This document shows, piece after piece, positions 1 through 7,438 of a stretch of 34,585 nt of DNA. The stretch comes from Gordonia otitidis NBRC 100426 (GTDB lineage: Bacteria > Actinomycetota > Actinomycetes > Mycobacteriales > Mycobacteriaceae). Position numbers and translations under genes: made by a program. The stretch is taken from contig NZ_BAFB01000241.1 in the NCBI RefSeq assembly GCF_000248075.1, forward strand, positions 1 through 34,585, in the 5' to 3' direction. Each line of letters starts with the position of its first letter. Position 1 is the stretch's first letter. The notes below the pieces were generated by a model. That model ran no database searches. It saw only the letters and a list, made by a program, of their open reading frames with translations, and was not told the DNA's origin.

Positions 1-73
1 CTTCAAGTATCCCCGGGGCGCGGACCACCAGTAGTTGTTCGAGACTATTTGGTCGTATTTCTTCCATACCCAT
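1..73 (-). CDS. Possible 5' end of a gene cut by the window edge
   Basis: An open frame runs leftward from ATG codons at 73 and 67 to the window edge (about 24 codons, starting M-G-M-E-E-I-R-P-N-S). It lies 28 bases downstream of the stop of the SUKH-like gene on the same strand, so it could be the next gene of that operon. No strong ribosome-binding site is visible and the product cannot be identified. This is little more than an open frame in the right place. Confidence 0.25.
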   Translation of the reverse strand, partial: MGMEEIRPNSLEQLLVVRAPGILE

Positions 74-100
74 CCACGAATTCGCCTTGGACGCAAAAGT

Positions 101-1235
101 CTACTGAGTTGGCTGCGTCTTCACCCAGAGCCGCGCAGCAGACAATGCGGAGTCCCTGTCGGGAAAGTACCCGGAGACCTTCACCCTGTAGGAGCCGGTC
201 CGACTCCACACGACGACGTGGAAGACCTCGTTGGTGTCGTCGAAGCGCGTGGTCATCTCGTACGCCTCATCGCCGATACCGTCGATCGGTCGAAATGTCG
301 ACGACGTCGTCCTGCCATCGGACCGGTCACTGGGCATCTGTGCTTGCTCTTCAAGTACAGGAAGCACACTGTCGCAAAGCTGCCCTCGATTCTTAAAAGA
401 CAGCATCGAGAACATGTAACTCCGCGGAATCTCGACCAAGCAGGACACCTCGGTCGCTCCTTGCTGGCGGGTGACGAGTGGTCGGGTCGTGAGGTTGAGG
501 GCTTTGCTGACTTCGTCGGGTGAGGGACAGCGGATCTCACCGACCGAATAGCCGGTAGGCGTTCTCGTCTCCAACTCCGATGCCCTGGCGGTCGCGCCGG
601 CCACACTGCCGTTCGCAAGCGCATTCAGATCAGCTACCAATTCCGCGAGTGACTCCTCGATGGCTTGTTTCAACGTGATCTCGGGAATCGGATCGAGTCC
701 GGTATTCAACGCCGGTCTCGCCTGCTCACCCGGACCGCTCGGAAACACATAGATCGTCTCCGGGGACGATGGCACGACGATGATGGGGATCAGCACACGA
801 GGGTCGGCAACGCTGCGCGGCCACACTTCTCGAGGACACGAGTCGAAGAAAATGTCACGCAGTTCGAGTAGTTCCGCCCACTCGGGACCACCGATCTCTT
901 CACACGACAACAGAGTGAAGCGGCCGGCGAGCCTGACCCAGCCGTTCGCCCTTGCGAGAAGCTCACGGGCGTCCGGGGTCAAGGTGTGCCCCGATACGGG
1001 CTTCCGCTGCTTCGATCTGAGCGAGCGTCGCAGGTGGCCGCGGTCCAGGCGGCGCCTCGCCAGGCACGTCGACGGTGAGGCCGCTCTCGACAAGCTGCGC
1101 GTACACCTCGACACAGCGGCGCACGAGCTCGTCCCACTCGGCGGTTTCCGCGGCCTCACCAGTCATGCCACTCACTGCCGTTTCTGCGTTCTGCTGATCA
1201 TCCTGTTTCACAATTCTTTTCGATCCTCGACACAT
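101..1235 (-). pseudogene. SUKH (SMI1/KNR4-like) immunity-type protein, frameshifted
   Basis: Start ATG 1235 overlaps the upstream stop (TGATG), suggesting translational coupling. The first frame encodes an acidic N-terminus and the opening helix of an SMI1/KNR4 domain (A-T-L-A-Q-I-E-A-A-E-A-R-I-G), then stops near 963. The domain continues in the next frame (T-P-D-A-R-E-L-L-A-R-A-N-G-W, then a Pro/Ile-rich core) to the stop at 101. Removing one base in the stretch at about 975-985 would join them, so a single-base insertion is the likely lesion, real or a sequencing error. The C-terminal half (about 170 residues) has no family I recognise. SUKH proteins are known mostly as immunity proteins of polymorphic toxin systems; no toxin gene is visible here. 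Confidence 0.6.
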
Positions 1236-1909
1236 CACACGCGCGGGCGATATTCCCGCGCGTCGTCGAAAACGACCTCGAACGTCCCCGCCTCCGCGGA
1301 CGCTATGAAGTCGTCGATGCTGTCGGCCTGGACAGTGGTGCCCTCCCAGCCGTCATCGCCACCGGAGTAGAAGAAGACCACCGGACTGTCATCGCCGAAG
1401 CGCGTGTCCAGCAACAGCCGACCCGAACCGCCGTCACCGGCGATCATCGCCGCACCGATGCGCGGCACCCATTCGTAGTACGCGTTGGTCACATCAGCGA
1501 TGTCGGCGGGAGTGAAGATGTCCAGGTACTCCTCGCCCTCGAAGAGGTCGAGGACACTTGGCCCGGTCAGGTAGTCGACCCACCGCGGCGGCAACGGCAC
1601 ACCGAGCGACTCCTCGGCCGCGCGCACCTCCTCGAGCGAGCTACCCGCTCGGTAGGTGAACCGGCGAACGTCGTAGACCGACGTCGCCCCGATGTCGGCC
1701 CCAACAATTGCCGCCGCGCCGTCAAGTTCGTTGTCCGGCAACTGGTAGATGTCGCAACAGATTCCGCGCTCAACAGCCGCGCGACCACGAGCGACGACTT
1801 CATCAAAGTCGACGCCGCTGACCGTCGCGGCAGCATGTGCCACCGCCTCGGCCAGTGTGCCGGCCTCCGACGACTCCGCAGACCGCAGCGCAGCCAACCA
1901 TCCGATCAC
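1235..1909 (-). CDS. SUKH (SMI1/KNR4-like) family protein
   Basis: A 224-residue protein. The start chosen is GTG 1909 because an AGGAG lies 8 bases upstream; a TTG at 1927 would extend it by six residues and overlap the previous stop. The N-terminal 95 residues are an unassigned alpha-helical region. The C-terminal half has the SMI1/KNR4 (SUKH) layout: a helix (S-L-E-E-V-R-A-A-E-E-S-L-G-V-P-L-P-P-R), a leucine-rich linker, and a beta-strand core ending V-V-F-F-Y-S-G-G-D-D-G-W. The family is known mainly as immunity proteins of contact-dependent and secreted toxins. It sits in a tight minus-strand series with small membrane proteins and a second, broken SUKH gene. An immunity role is inferred from family only. 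Confidence 0.6.
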   Translation of the reverse strand: MIGWLAALRSAESSEAGTLAEAVAHAAATVSGVDFDEVVARGRAAVERGICCDIYQLPDNELDGAAAIVGADIGATSVYDVRRFTYRAGSSLEEVRAAEESLGVPLPPRWVDYLTGPSVLDLFEGEEYLDIFTPADIADVTNAYYEWVPRIGAAMIAGDGGSGRLLLDTRFGDDSPVVFFYSGGDDGWEGTTVQADSIDDFIASAEAGTFEVVFDDAREYRPRV

Positions 1910-1923
1910 GTCAACGACTCCTC

Positions 1924-2121
1924 TCAATCGTCAGCCTCACGCGAACACGAGACAGCCCGTATCCCGCCGAACACAATTACACTCAGCGGCTGCCACCAGA
2001 TAATCGCACCGAACGAGACGAGAGCGAACACCGTGGCGACAGCGAACAGGGCGGTCAGAATTGCGGCGACACAAGACGCAATTGCCAACAGAACCCTCAC
2101 GGTTGTACTCATACCCGGCAT
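1924..2121 (-). CDS. Small two-helix membrane protein
   Basis: About 65 residues from ATG 2121 (ATG 2112 and an upstream ATG 2166 are alternatives). Two hydrophobic segments cover almost the whole chain: V-R-V-L-L-A-I-A-S-C-V-A-A-I-L-T-A-L-F and V-F-A-L-V-S-F-G-A-I-I-W-W. A short polar tail follows. It belongs to the same-strand series upstream of the SUKH genes, and its stop is only 14 bases before the SUKH start. Its size and context would suit a membrane partner of an immunity or stress system, but the sequence gives no function. Confidence 0.5.
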   Translation of the reverse strand: MPGMSTTVRVLLAIASCVAAILTALFAVATVFALVSFGAIIWWQPLSVIVFGGIRAVSCSREADD

Positions 2122-2218
2122 CAACCATGTACCCCATTGCTCGACGCCTGAGGGCACATGCGGCACTCACCAGTCGCAGTCAGGATAGGTCCATCAGATC
2201 GTGCCGGCGAGGCGTCGG

Positions 2219-2449
2219 TCAGTCCTTTTCTCTGGACTTGCAGAGTCCTAGAACCCCAAGCGCCACAAGAGAAGTTCCGACGATGACGGTTGCCGTCAAA
2301 TACGTCACGGTGAGGACCGAAGCGTCAACTGTCCCGCGAAACAGTGCTATCCAATTGTTGATCGGATACACCACGACGAATAGCCCGACCACGATACGGA
2401 TGATCGAGAAAGCGTTCGAGTTACCCCGGCTGGTTATCAACGAATTCAC
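2219..2449 (-). CDS. Small two-helix membrane protein (GTG start)
   Basis: A 76-residue protein read from GTG 2449. It has an N-terminal polar stretch (N-S-L-I-T-S-R-G-N-S-N), a first transmembrane segment (I-I-R-I-V-V-G-L-F-V-V-V-Y-P), a short loop, and a second (L-T-A-T-V-I-V-G-T-S-L-V-A-L-G-V-L-G-L), ending in charged residues. It lies 28 bases downstream of the preceding membrane gene. The longer upstream reading in this frame overlaps that gene and is Cys/Trp/Arg-rich, so it was rejected. No family recognised. Confidence 0.45.
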   Translation of the reverse strand: MNSLITSRGNSNAFSIIRIVVGLFVVVYPINNWIALFRGTVDASVLTVTYLTATVIVGTSLVALGVLGLCKSREKD

Positions 2450-2477
2450 TCCTGGCAGGTCCGCGTAGTCACCGGCG

Positions 2478-2690
2478 CTAGGCATCCAAGGACAGGCGTA
2501 CGGCGGCGAATACACCCAGCGCCAGAAGGGCGGTCGCCATCCCGATACCGAACGATCGGGTACGAGCCGGTTGCAGCAACGAGAGGATGGCCAACACGTA
2601 GACGATCCACAGAGGCGGATATACCACCCCGAAAGCCAACAGCAGAGCTCCCCACACCGCACCGAGTGCCGCCCACACCTCATCCCTCAT
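2478..2690 (-). CDS. 70-residue membrane protein, second gene of a duplicated cassette
   Basis: Starts at ATG 2690, overlapping the upstream stop by four bases (ATGA), so it is translationally coupled. Two hydrophobic segments flank a conserved polar turn, A-R-T-R-S-F-G-I-G. The protein at 6489-6692 is a clear paralogue: same length, same start context, and S-R-T-R-A-F-G-I-G in the same place. Two coupled genes preserved side by side at both sites suggest that the two membrane proteins act together, perhaps as one complex. The family is not recognised. Confidence 0.6.
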   Translation of the reverse strand: MRDEVWAALGAVWGALLLAFGVVYPPLWIVYVLAILSLLQPARTRSFGIGMATALLALGVFAAVRLSLDA

Positions 2691-2977
2691 AAGCCGACAG
2701 ACAACAACAGCGCAGCGCCCGCCAGCCCAGCCGCCATCCCGCTGAGCATTGCGGTTAGCAGCGATTTCGTGCTGCCAACGGCAGCAAGTAAGAATCTCAC
2801 CGCCAACACCACAACCGCCGTGCTGATCAAAACAGCCTCGAGCAAGACCATCGACGCCATGTGCTGTCCAACCAGAGACGTCGATAATCCGTTTGCGGCA
2901 CCGCCGACCACGCTGGCGAAGGCACCGGTGATCAGGGCATGCACGGAACTCGACTTCACGATTGAAGCAGTACTCAT
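2687..2977 (-). CDS. 96-residue membrane protein, first gene of a duplicated cassette
   Basis: Three predicted transmembrane stretches: about residues 15-32 (glycine/alanine-rich), 42-65 (valine/leucine-rich) and 73-95. It starts at ATG 2977, overlapping the MerR stop by four bases (ATGA), and its own stop overlaps the next start in the same way. The regulator and both membrane genes are therefore one coupled unit. A degenerate paralogue lies at 6689-6994. Size and three-helix layout recall small holin-like or ion-conducting proteins, but no motif proves this. Confidence 0.6.
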   Translation of the reverse strand: MSTASIVKSSSVHALITGAFASVVGGAANGLSTSLVGQHMASMVLLEAVLISTAVVVLAVRFLLAAVGSTKSLLTAMLSGMAAGLAGAALLLSVGL

Positions 2978-3798
2978 CTGAGCGTCCGTTCGATCTGGGG
3001 CAGGTGCGATCCCGAAACCAACAGCTTTCTATCACGCGGGACCCACGACGGAGTGACAGAGTACCTCTGCAGCTCGACACTCTCGGCCAGCACCGCCGAG
3101 GCGCGGAACAGGGCGAAGGCGCGTTCGGCGATCGCTTCGAGCCGGACGTCGAGCGCGGCCACCGAGCCCGCGACATCGGTGAGTTTGCGGACCGCGTCGA
3201 TCGCCTTCCGGACATCTGGTACGCGGTAGCCGCCTGCGCGCAGGGCCGCCGTGATACGCGCTTCTCGGATCGCGGCGACGGGGTACCGTCGCGCGGTTCC
3301 CGATCTGGTCGAGATGCGGTCCGGGGTGACCAATCCCGCACTCTCCCAGAACCGAAGAGTCGATGCCTTCACGCCGATGGCCCGCGACAGCTCGGTGATG
3401 GTCATGGCGTCCGCATCAGTGGGGGCGTCGTCGGTCATCGTCTCCGCGCTGATCGACTGCAGGGCCGATCGCGCGGCAAGCGTCAGCTCACGCTCACGGT
3501 TGAACGCCGTGTGGAACTCGCAGATCAGCGCCGCGGCCACATCAGGCGGCTCGTTGTAGATCTGCCGCATCACGCGGCGCGCCTCGACCGCGCCCACCGC
3601 GCGGGCGAGATCGCGGTAAGCGCGCAGACCTCGCACGTGCTCGGCAGCGAACTGCCGATAGCCGTTGGGGGTCCTGGTCGCCGCCGGGATGACTCCGAGC
3701 GCCTCTAGATCGCGCACTTGCTGCACGGAGTATCCCGACGCGGCCGCCACCGTGGCGGTGCTCATCACCTGTGGCCGGGCTTCCTCTGTTGGCACCAT
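2974..3798 (-). CDS. MerR-type regulator with two helix-turn-helix domains
   Basis: A 274-residue protein; ATG 3798 is preceded by GGAGG three bases upstream, and ATG 3765 is a shorter alternative. Two MerR winged-helix regions are visible. The first starts V-A-A-A-S-G-Y-S-V-Q-Q-V-R-D-L-E-A-L-G-V-I. The second starts M-T-I-T-E-L-S-R-A-I-G-V-K-A-S-T-L-R-F-W-E-S-A-G-L. Each is followed by the typical R-(Q/R)-F/Y wing and dimerisation helices. No cysteine cluster for metal sensing is seen. Its stop overlaps the first membrane gene (ATGA), and a DUF6194 gene is transcribed divergently from a 36-bp gap. It probably controls both its own operon and that neighbour. Confidence 0.75.
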   Translation of the reverse strand: MVPTEEARPQVMSTATVAAASGYSVQQVRDLEALGVIPAATRTPNGYRQFAAEHVRGLRAYRDLARAVGAVEARRVMRQIYNEPPDVAAALICEFHTAFNRERELTLAARSALQSISAETMTDDAPTDADAMTITELSRAIGVKASTLRFWESAGLVTPDRISTRSGTARRYPVAAIREARITAALRAGGYRVPDVRKAIDAVRKLTDVAGSVAALDVRLEAIAERAFALFRASAVLAESVELQRYSVTPSWVPRDRKLLVSGSHLPQIERTLR

Positions 3799-3834
3799 AA
3801 CCCTCCATACGCACTTCAACCACATGCTGGAACC

Positions 3835-4191
3835 ATGAGTATGGATGATCTGTTGCGGGTAGTGAGCTCGTTCGACGGCGTGCTCGACGTCGCCCCGGTC
3901 GAGGGCGGCGACTCCCCTCCTCTCGCCTGGGGCGATCACTTCTTCTACTACGCGCCGAACGGCCAGATACCCCCGCGTCAACAGCCCTACGCGACGATCG
4001 TGACGAAGAACTATCCTGACGATTCTCGCTCGGAACTCGACGCACCCGACCGCTGGCGGGTGAACATTCGCGTAGGCGCCGACAGGTTCCTCGCACTGAT
4101 CGGCGACACGACTCGATTGTCGGAGAGAGTGTGGGACTACGCCGCGACCGACGTGCTCTTGCCACACCCGGTCTATCGCCGCCAGGGATGA
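3835..4191 (+). CDS. DUF6194 family protein
   Basis: A 118-residue soluble protein matching what I recall of DUF6194: a start of the M-S-M-D-D-L-L type, then W-G-D-H-F-F-Y-Y-A-P-N-G, P-Y-A-T-I-V-T-K-N-Y-P and R-V-N-I-R-V-G near the C-terminus. The length fits the family. The function is unknown; the Trp/Tyr-rich motifs and conserved acids suggest a ligand-binding fold. It is divergent from the MerR regulator with a 36-bp shared promoter region, the usual layout of a regulator and a direct target. Confidence 0.7.
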   Translation: MSMDDLLRVVSSFDGVLDVAPVEGGDSPPLAWGDHFFYYAPNGQIPPRQQPYATIVTKNYPDDSRSELDAPDRWRVNIRVGADRFLALIGDTTRLSERVWDYAATDVLLPHPVYRRQG

Positions 4192-4305
4192 GTGTCGATC
4201 GTCAACCCAGGACCACGCACCGTCGAGGTGGCCGCCAGCCTGCTACGCGAAGCTCACGAGGCAGCACGACTCCGTTTCTTGCGCGGCGCTTCCGACCGAA
4301 GCTAA
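4192..4305 (+). CDS. Possible 37-residue small protein or gene remnant
   Basis: A short frame starts at GTG 4192, immediately after the DUF6194 stop, and reads S-I-V-N-P-G-P-R-T-V-E-V-A-A-S-L-L-R-E-A and on to a TAA at 4303-4305. The amphipathic helix looks protein-like. It could be a coupled small gene or the remains of a larger one: just downstream, 4328-4378 holds another fragment (I-S-P-L-L-G-E-L-V-L-E-L-L-G-A then stop) recalling the middle of AraC-type regulators. Weak evidence. Confidence 0.25.
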   Translation: MSIVNPGPRTVEVAASLLREAHEAARLRFLRGASDRS

Positions 4306-4475
4306 TGGGACCAACCTTCCGCCCCTGAACATCTCGCCGCTACTCGGCGAACTCGTCCTTGAACTGCTCGGCGCGTAACGGGTCGTCCCACAGTCATGCG
4401 TAGAAGGTCAGTGGGATGTCCTTCATTGTTGTTCGGGGTGTTCGTACCCCGGCGGAACGTCGCTCGGGCACGACG

Positions 4476-4648
4476 TACCCTGCCACACATGCGCCTGTTC
4501 GTCGACGAACTCCGCGACCCGCCCGGCGACGGGTGGTTGATCGCCCGCACTTCGCCGAACCGCCCGCAACCCTGCCCAGCTCGGATGTGATCGAAGGTGC
4601 GATTGGTCAGAACAATCCCGCCGTCAACACCGGTCGAGCGGACGACTG
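4476..4648 (+). pseudogene. Truncated, frameshifted copy of the cREC receiver-domain gene
   Basis: A decayed duplicate of the gene at 5850-6131. The start (ATG 4489), a -10-like TACCCT at 4476-4481 and the first 20 codons (M-R-L-F-V-D-E-L-R-D-P-P-G-D-G-W) match closely. A one-base deletion near 4550 then shifts the frame, and the reading ends at 4590. Recognisable nucleotide similarity continues to about 4648, where the lipoprotein gene begins. Only the first quarter of the domain can be made, so it is almost certainly not functional. Confidence 0.75.
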
Positions 4649-4651
4649 ATC

Positions 4652-5254
4652 ATGACTGCAATCCAACCTTTGAACGTGCGTAGACCGTGCACGATGCTCG
4701 TGGTTATCGCTGCTGTGGGGCTCTTACTGGTGTCGTGTAGCACCGACAAAAAGGCTCCTTTACCCGATTCATCGGCAGTCGTTGATTCACAGTCCCCGCT
4801 GACCGCTGAGCAGGCACGAAGCGTCCGACAGCACGGCCGCGAACTGATGGATCACCTGATCGCAGAGGTCGACGCCGGGTCAGGCGGAGTGGATAACGAC
4901 CGCTCCACTGAGCGGTGGGACTCGTGCACCGCCAAACAGAAGTCGTTCGCATTTCAACCCACCCAGCACGGAGTCCAGTATTCGGCGACAGTGTTCATTG
5001 ATCGCCTACGGGGCACGACCGTCGAGACCTTTCACCACCAGACACAGGAGAGTGGTGTGGAGTGGAATCGTGATGACGCCACACATGGAAAAGCCGGAGT
5101 CTGCGGCGTGCAAATTGCTCCTTTACACGCCGGCAGCATCCAGGTACTCAGTCCCTGCTACTACCTACGCGCGGCAACTGATAGTAATTCGCTCTCGGCC
5201 GATGACATCGAGAACGTCACCGGCTTCCTGCAGCAGAAGTGGGACCAAGAATGA
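4652..5254 (+). CDS. Putative lipoprotein, unknown function
   Basis: A 200-residue protein with a basic N-terminus, a hydrophobic core (M-L-V-V-I-A-A-V-G-L-L-L) and a lipobox L-V-S-C at residues 26-29. This predicts cleavage by signal peptidase II, lipid attachment at Cys29 and anchoring on the outer face of the membrane. The mature part is polar and holds several Cys residues (for example D-S-C-T, G-V-C-G, S-P-C-Y) that could form disulfides. It resembles the short mycobacterial lipoproteins of unknown role. ATG 4652 is the first start after the broken cREC copy, so its old promoter has probably been disturbed. Confidence 0.65.
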   Translation: MTAIQPLNVRRPCTMLVVIAAVGLLLVSCSTDKKAPLPDSSAVVDSQSPLTAEQARSVRQHGRELMDHLIAEVDAGSGGVDNDRSTERWDSCTAKQKSFAFQPTQHGVQYSATVFIDRLRGTTVETFHHQTQESGVEWNRDDATHGKAGVCGVQIAPLHAGSIQVLSPCYYLRAATDSNSLSADDIENVTGFLQQKWDQE

Positions 5255-5289
5255 CACAGCATGATCGCTCGAACGCCGATGACTTCAGG

Positions 5290-5621
5290 CGTCTGATGCC
5301 ATGACGGTTCTGCCACCCACTTTTCAGGCAGGTCGAGGTAGCGAAGGTAATTGGTCCCGCGCACAATGCCTTTCGAAGGCGACATCGTCGATACGGCGGA
5401 CGTGCCACTCAACTTCATGGCGAAGCCGTACGCCGATTACACCATCCATGTGAACAGTGGGACGGCCTCACCCGTCCACATTGCTCACACCAGTCGATGC
5501 GCGAGGACCTGTCTGGCCCGCAGATCCTGTGGGATTGACGCCGCCACTCCTTGGGACGGCAACGCGCTGTCCGACCAGCGTCGTTATTCAGTGCCGCGTA
5601 ATGCAACTCATCGCGATTCAT
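5290..5621 (-). pseudogene. Remnant of an ankyrin-repeat-like gene
   Basis: From ATG 5621 the minus strand reads M-N-R-D-E-L-H-Y-A-A-L-N-N-D, the typical opening of a bacterial ankyrin-repeat protein. The continuation falls apart: fragments resembling an ankyrin repeat appear in another frame (V-A-V-P-R-S-G-G-V-N-P-T, T-G-P-R-A-S-T-G-V) and stops interrupt every frame. Nearer 5290-5418 another stretch looks coding (I-V-R-G-T-N-Y-L-R-Y-L-D-L-P-E-K-W). The 595-bp span between the lipoprotein and the cREC gene holds no intact gene. Identification is tentative. Confidence 0.3.
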
Positions 5622-5836
5622 CCGACCCTGAGTGTGTGCCACTGACCGTCTCCCTATCGTGGTGGTGCACTACTCGTGCCGGAGCGACGTGCCGCCGGGG
5701 TACGAAGCGACCGGCCCTCCTGTGCACTCGCTCCCACACTCACGCGCCTTCGACGCCGCACGCGCGGCGATGGGCGCCTCCCCGAGCCCCGAGCGCCACG
5801 GCCGAAATTCGATGGAACCCCGTCACCGGCAGCCCG

Positions 5837-5842
5837 TAGCCT
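5837..5842 (+). promoter_or_regulatory. -10 element of the cREC gene, likely leaderless
   Basis: TAGCCT ends seven bases before ATG 5850 and no ribosome-binding site is present, which fits a leaderless transcript. The same spacing and the same following GCCACAC occur before the broken copy at 4476-4489, so the duplicated block included the promoter. Confidence 0.5.
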
Positions 5843-5849
5843 GCCACAC

Positions 5850-6131
5850 ATGCGCCTGTTCGTCGATGATCTCCGCGACCCGCCCGGGGACGGGTGGACA
5901 ATTGCCCGCAACTCCGCCGAAGCGCTCGCGATCCTGCGCAGCTCGGCCACGATCGAGGAATTGAGCCTCGACCACGACCTCGGCGGCGACGACACCAGTC
6001 GACCGATCGTCCTCCACCTCTGCGAGCACGGCGGCTGGCCACCTATCGTGCGCGTCCACTCCGCGAACCCGGTGGGAGTGGAGTGGATCGTAGGGATGGT
6101 CGAGCGTTACGGTCCGGGCATCAGTCGCTGA
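5850..6131 (+). CDS. Cyclic-phosphate-processing receiver-domain (cREC) protein
   Basis: A 93-residue single-domain protein. It begins M-R-L-F-V-D-D-L-R-D-P-P-G-D-G-W and continues with an A-x-x-A-L-A-I-L helix, L-S-L-D-H-D-L-G-G-D-D-T and a C-terminal V-R-V-H-S-A-N-P strand. These acidic motifs are those of the cyclic-phosphate-processing receiver domain. It has the receiver fold but lacks classical phosphorelay context and is linked by comparative genomics to RNA or nucleotide cyclic-phosphate chemistry and to conflict systems. It stands alone with its own leaderless promoter. A truncated paralogue lies 1.3 kb upstream. The biochemical role is family inference. Confidence 0.7.
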   Translation: MRLFVDDLRDPPGDGWTIARNSAEALAILRSSATIEELSLDHDLGGDDTSRPIVLHLCEHGGWPPIVRVHSANPVGVEWIVGMVERYGPGISR

Positions 6132-6488
6132 TCGGAGGCGCACAAGATTTCACCGGCGCACATCAACGAGGAAAACCGACAGAGGCGGACGGCAGGGGCG
6201 CGGATCTCCATCTCGCTGACAGACGACCCATCGGGCCGCTGATGAGCGGCCTGACAGCGATACTTCACCGGTTGAGAAGCGCCGCAACGGAAGACGTGGC
6301 CGTAACGCATCGCCGACCTCGTAGCCAACACCACCCTCTACGACGAAGCGCATCATGAGCGGCGACCGTACAACCAGCACTCGACCTCATCGGACCAGAT
6401 GGCGCGCCGATAGCGATCTATGCGTTGTCGCGATCGAGCCGCTTTGGAGTTACGGACACACCCTATGAGCAATTAATAACCCGGCGGC
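6132..6488 (+). other. No intact gene; possible coding remnants
   Basis: This 357-bp stretch holds no convincing complete gene. Two plus-strand fragments look protein-like: about 6320-6350 (D-L-V-A-N-T-T-L-Y-D-E-A) and, in another frame, about 6380-6480 (L-D-L-I-G-P-D-G-A-P-I-A-I-Y-A-L-S, then F-G-V-T-D-T-P-Y-E-Q-L-I). They could be pieces of one frameshifted gene running into the 3' end of the convergent membrane gene. I cannot name it. Confidence 0.25.
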
Positions 6489-6692
6489 TTATGCCCAAAC
6501 AGCGAGGTAGACGGCGAGGCCGACCACCGCCGAACACAGTCCGATGCCGAACGCTCGGGTGCGTGATGGTGTAGTCAGACTCAGTGCGAGAACGATATAG
6601 AAGTCGCACAACACCGGTCCCAGTACGAAAAAGACGACCAGGAACACTGTGCCACATACCGCGCCGACGGTGGCCACGACGGCATCGTTCAT
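6489..6692 (-). CDS. 67-residue membrane protein, paralogue of 2478-2690
   Basis: Starts at ATG 6692 (M-N-D-A-V-V-A-T-V-G-A-V-C-G). It has two hydrophobic segments separated by the conserved turn T-P-S-R-T-R-A-F-G-I-G, matching Q-P-A-R-T-R-S-F-G-I-G of the first copy. Its ATG overlaps the ancestral stop of the upstream gene (ATGA at 6692-6689), as in the intact cassette. Because the upstream partner now stops early, this gene has probably lost its coupled translation and may be poorly expressed. No ribosome-binding site of its own is obvious. Confidence 0.5.
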   Translation of the reverse strand: MNDAVVATVGAVCGTVFLVVFFVLGPVLCDFYIVLALSLTTPSRTRAFGIGLCSAVVGLAVYLAVWA

Positions 6693-6994
6693 AAGAGGAA
6701 CACCAATGCAACCGCGCAGATGATCCCGGCGCAAGGTCAAGCTATGAATCCGAGCGTCAGGCATCAGAGCAGCGGGTAAGTGGGACAGTAGCGTCGAACG
6801 GCGCCGCGCACGCCGAGCATCACGAGCGACGCGCTGAGGAACACCGCCACAACGAGCACGGCGGGCTGCTTATCTTGAGCTATCAGTTCGGTTGCGACAC
6901 CGCACGCAACACCGCCGACAGTGCTCGTTGTCAGCGCGGCGACCATCGGGCCAAGCGACTTCGGTCGTCCGCGCGAAGCGTAGAAATCAGTCAA
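6689..6994 (-). pseudogene. Degenerate paralogue of the 96-residue membrane protein
   Basis: The frame from ATG 6994 encodes 76 residues with two hydrophobic segments (V-A-A-L-T-T-S-T-V-G-G-V-A-C-G-V and V-L-V-V-A-V-F-L-S-A-S-L-V-M-L-G-V) and stops at 6764. Beyond that stop the same frame still resembles the third membrane helix of the intact copy (A-G-I-I-C-A-V-A-L-V-F-L-L) and ends at 6691-6689 with the ancestral ATGA overlap. Two in-frame TGA codons (6766-6764 and about 6742-6740) therefore truncate an otherwise aligned gene. The shortened protein might still insert in the membrane. Confidence 0.6.
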
Positions 6995-7411
6995 CGGTGG
7001 TGTTCAATCCTTGCCGGGTCCTCGCCGGACCGCATGTGGGCGCCGACGCCGTAGTCCGGTGTTGGACGGGCAGGCACCGCATACGAGTCGAGTACCGCAT
7101 ACCGTGGTGCCTACATCTGTGGGTACAGACCACGATCACCTACGTCCTGATCGTCGGTGAGCGAAACGAAGCTCTATCACCGCTAGGACATCTGATTGCG
7201 GCAACAGCCCAACTCCCCATCAGAAGACTCCTTTAGCCGACCAACCCCTCGCTGATGGCTGCGCTGCTCGCAACCATCCCTACTCATATGCCTGCACGCC
7301 CCGTACGACGCCGCCACCGATCAGCACCACGACCGCCTTGTGTGCCGATATCGTGCCACCTCAACGAACCAGTGGGCGACTCCCGACTAACCCGGAAACC
7401 GCCCCTGACCT
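6995..7411. other. 417 bp without recognisable genes
   Basis: I see no convincing gene, RNA or repeat here. Short open frames exist on both strands but lack coding character and ribosome-binding sites. This is the chromosomal flank that adjoined the tRNA-Ser 3' end before the element inserted. Confidence 0.4.
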
Positions 7412-7438
7412 GCTGCGGAAGCGGAGGGATTTGAACCC
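7412..7438 (+). repeat. Left attachment site (27-bp copy of the tRNA-Ser 3' end)
   Basis: The 27 bases here are identical to 16234-16260, which cover the acceptor stem and T-arm part of tRNA-Ser plus four flanking bases. Sequence on either side differs. Only the 3' part of the tRNA is present, so this is the displaced end left by integration. An 8-bp inverted repeat follows directly (7440-7447 with 7460-7467). Confidence 0.85.

Noticed and set aside
3542..4165. Extended upstream reading of the MerR gene and overlapping minus-strand frames
   Set aside because: The region upstream of 3798 on the minus strand is the opposite strand of the DUF6194 gene, whose motifs are clear; the added residues look non-coding.
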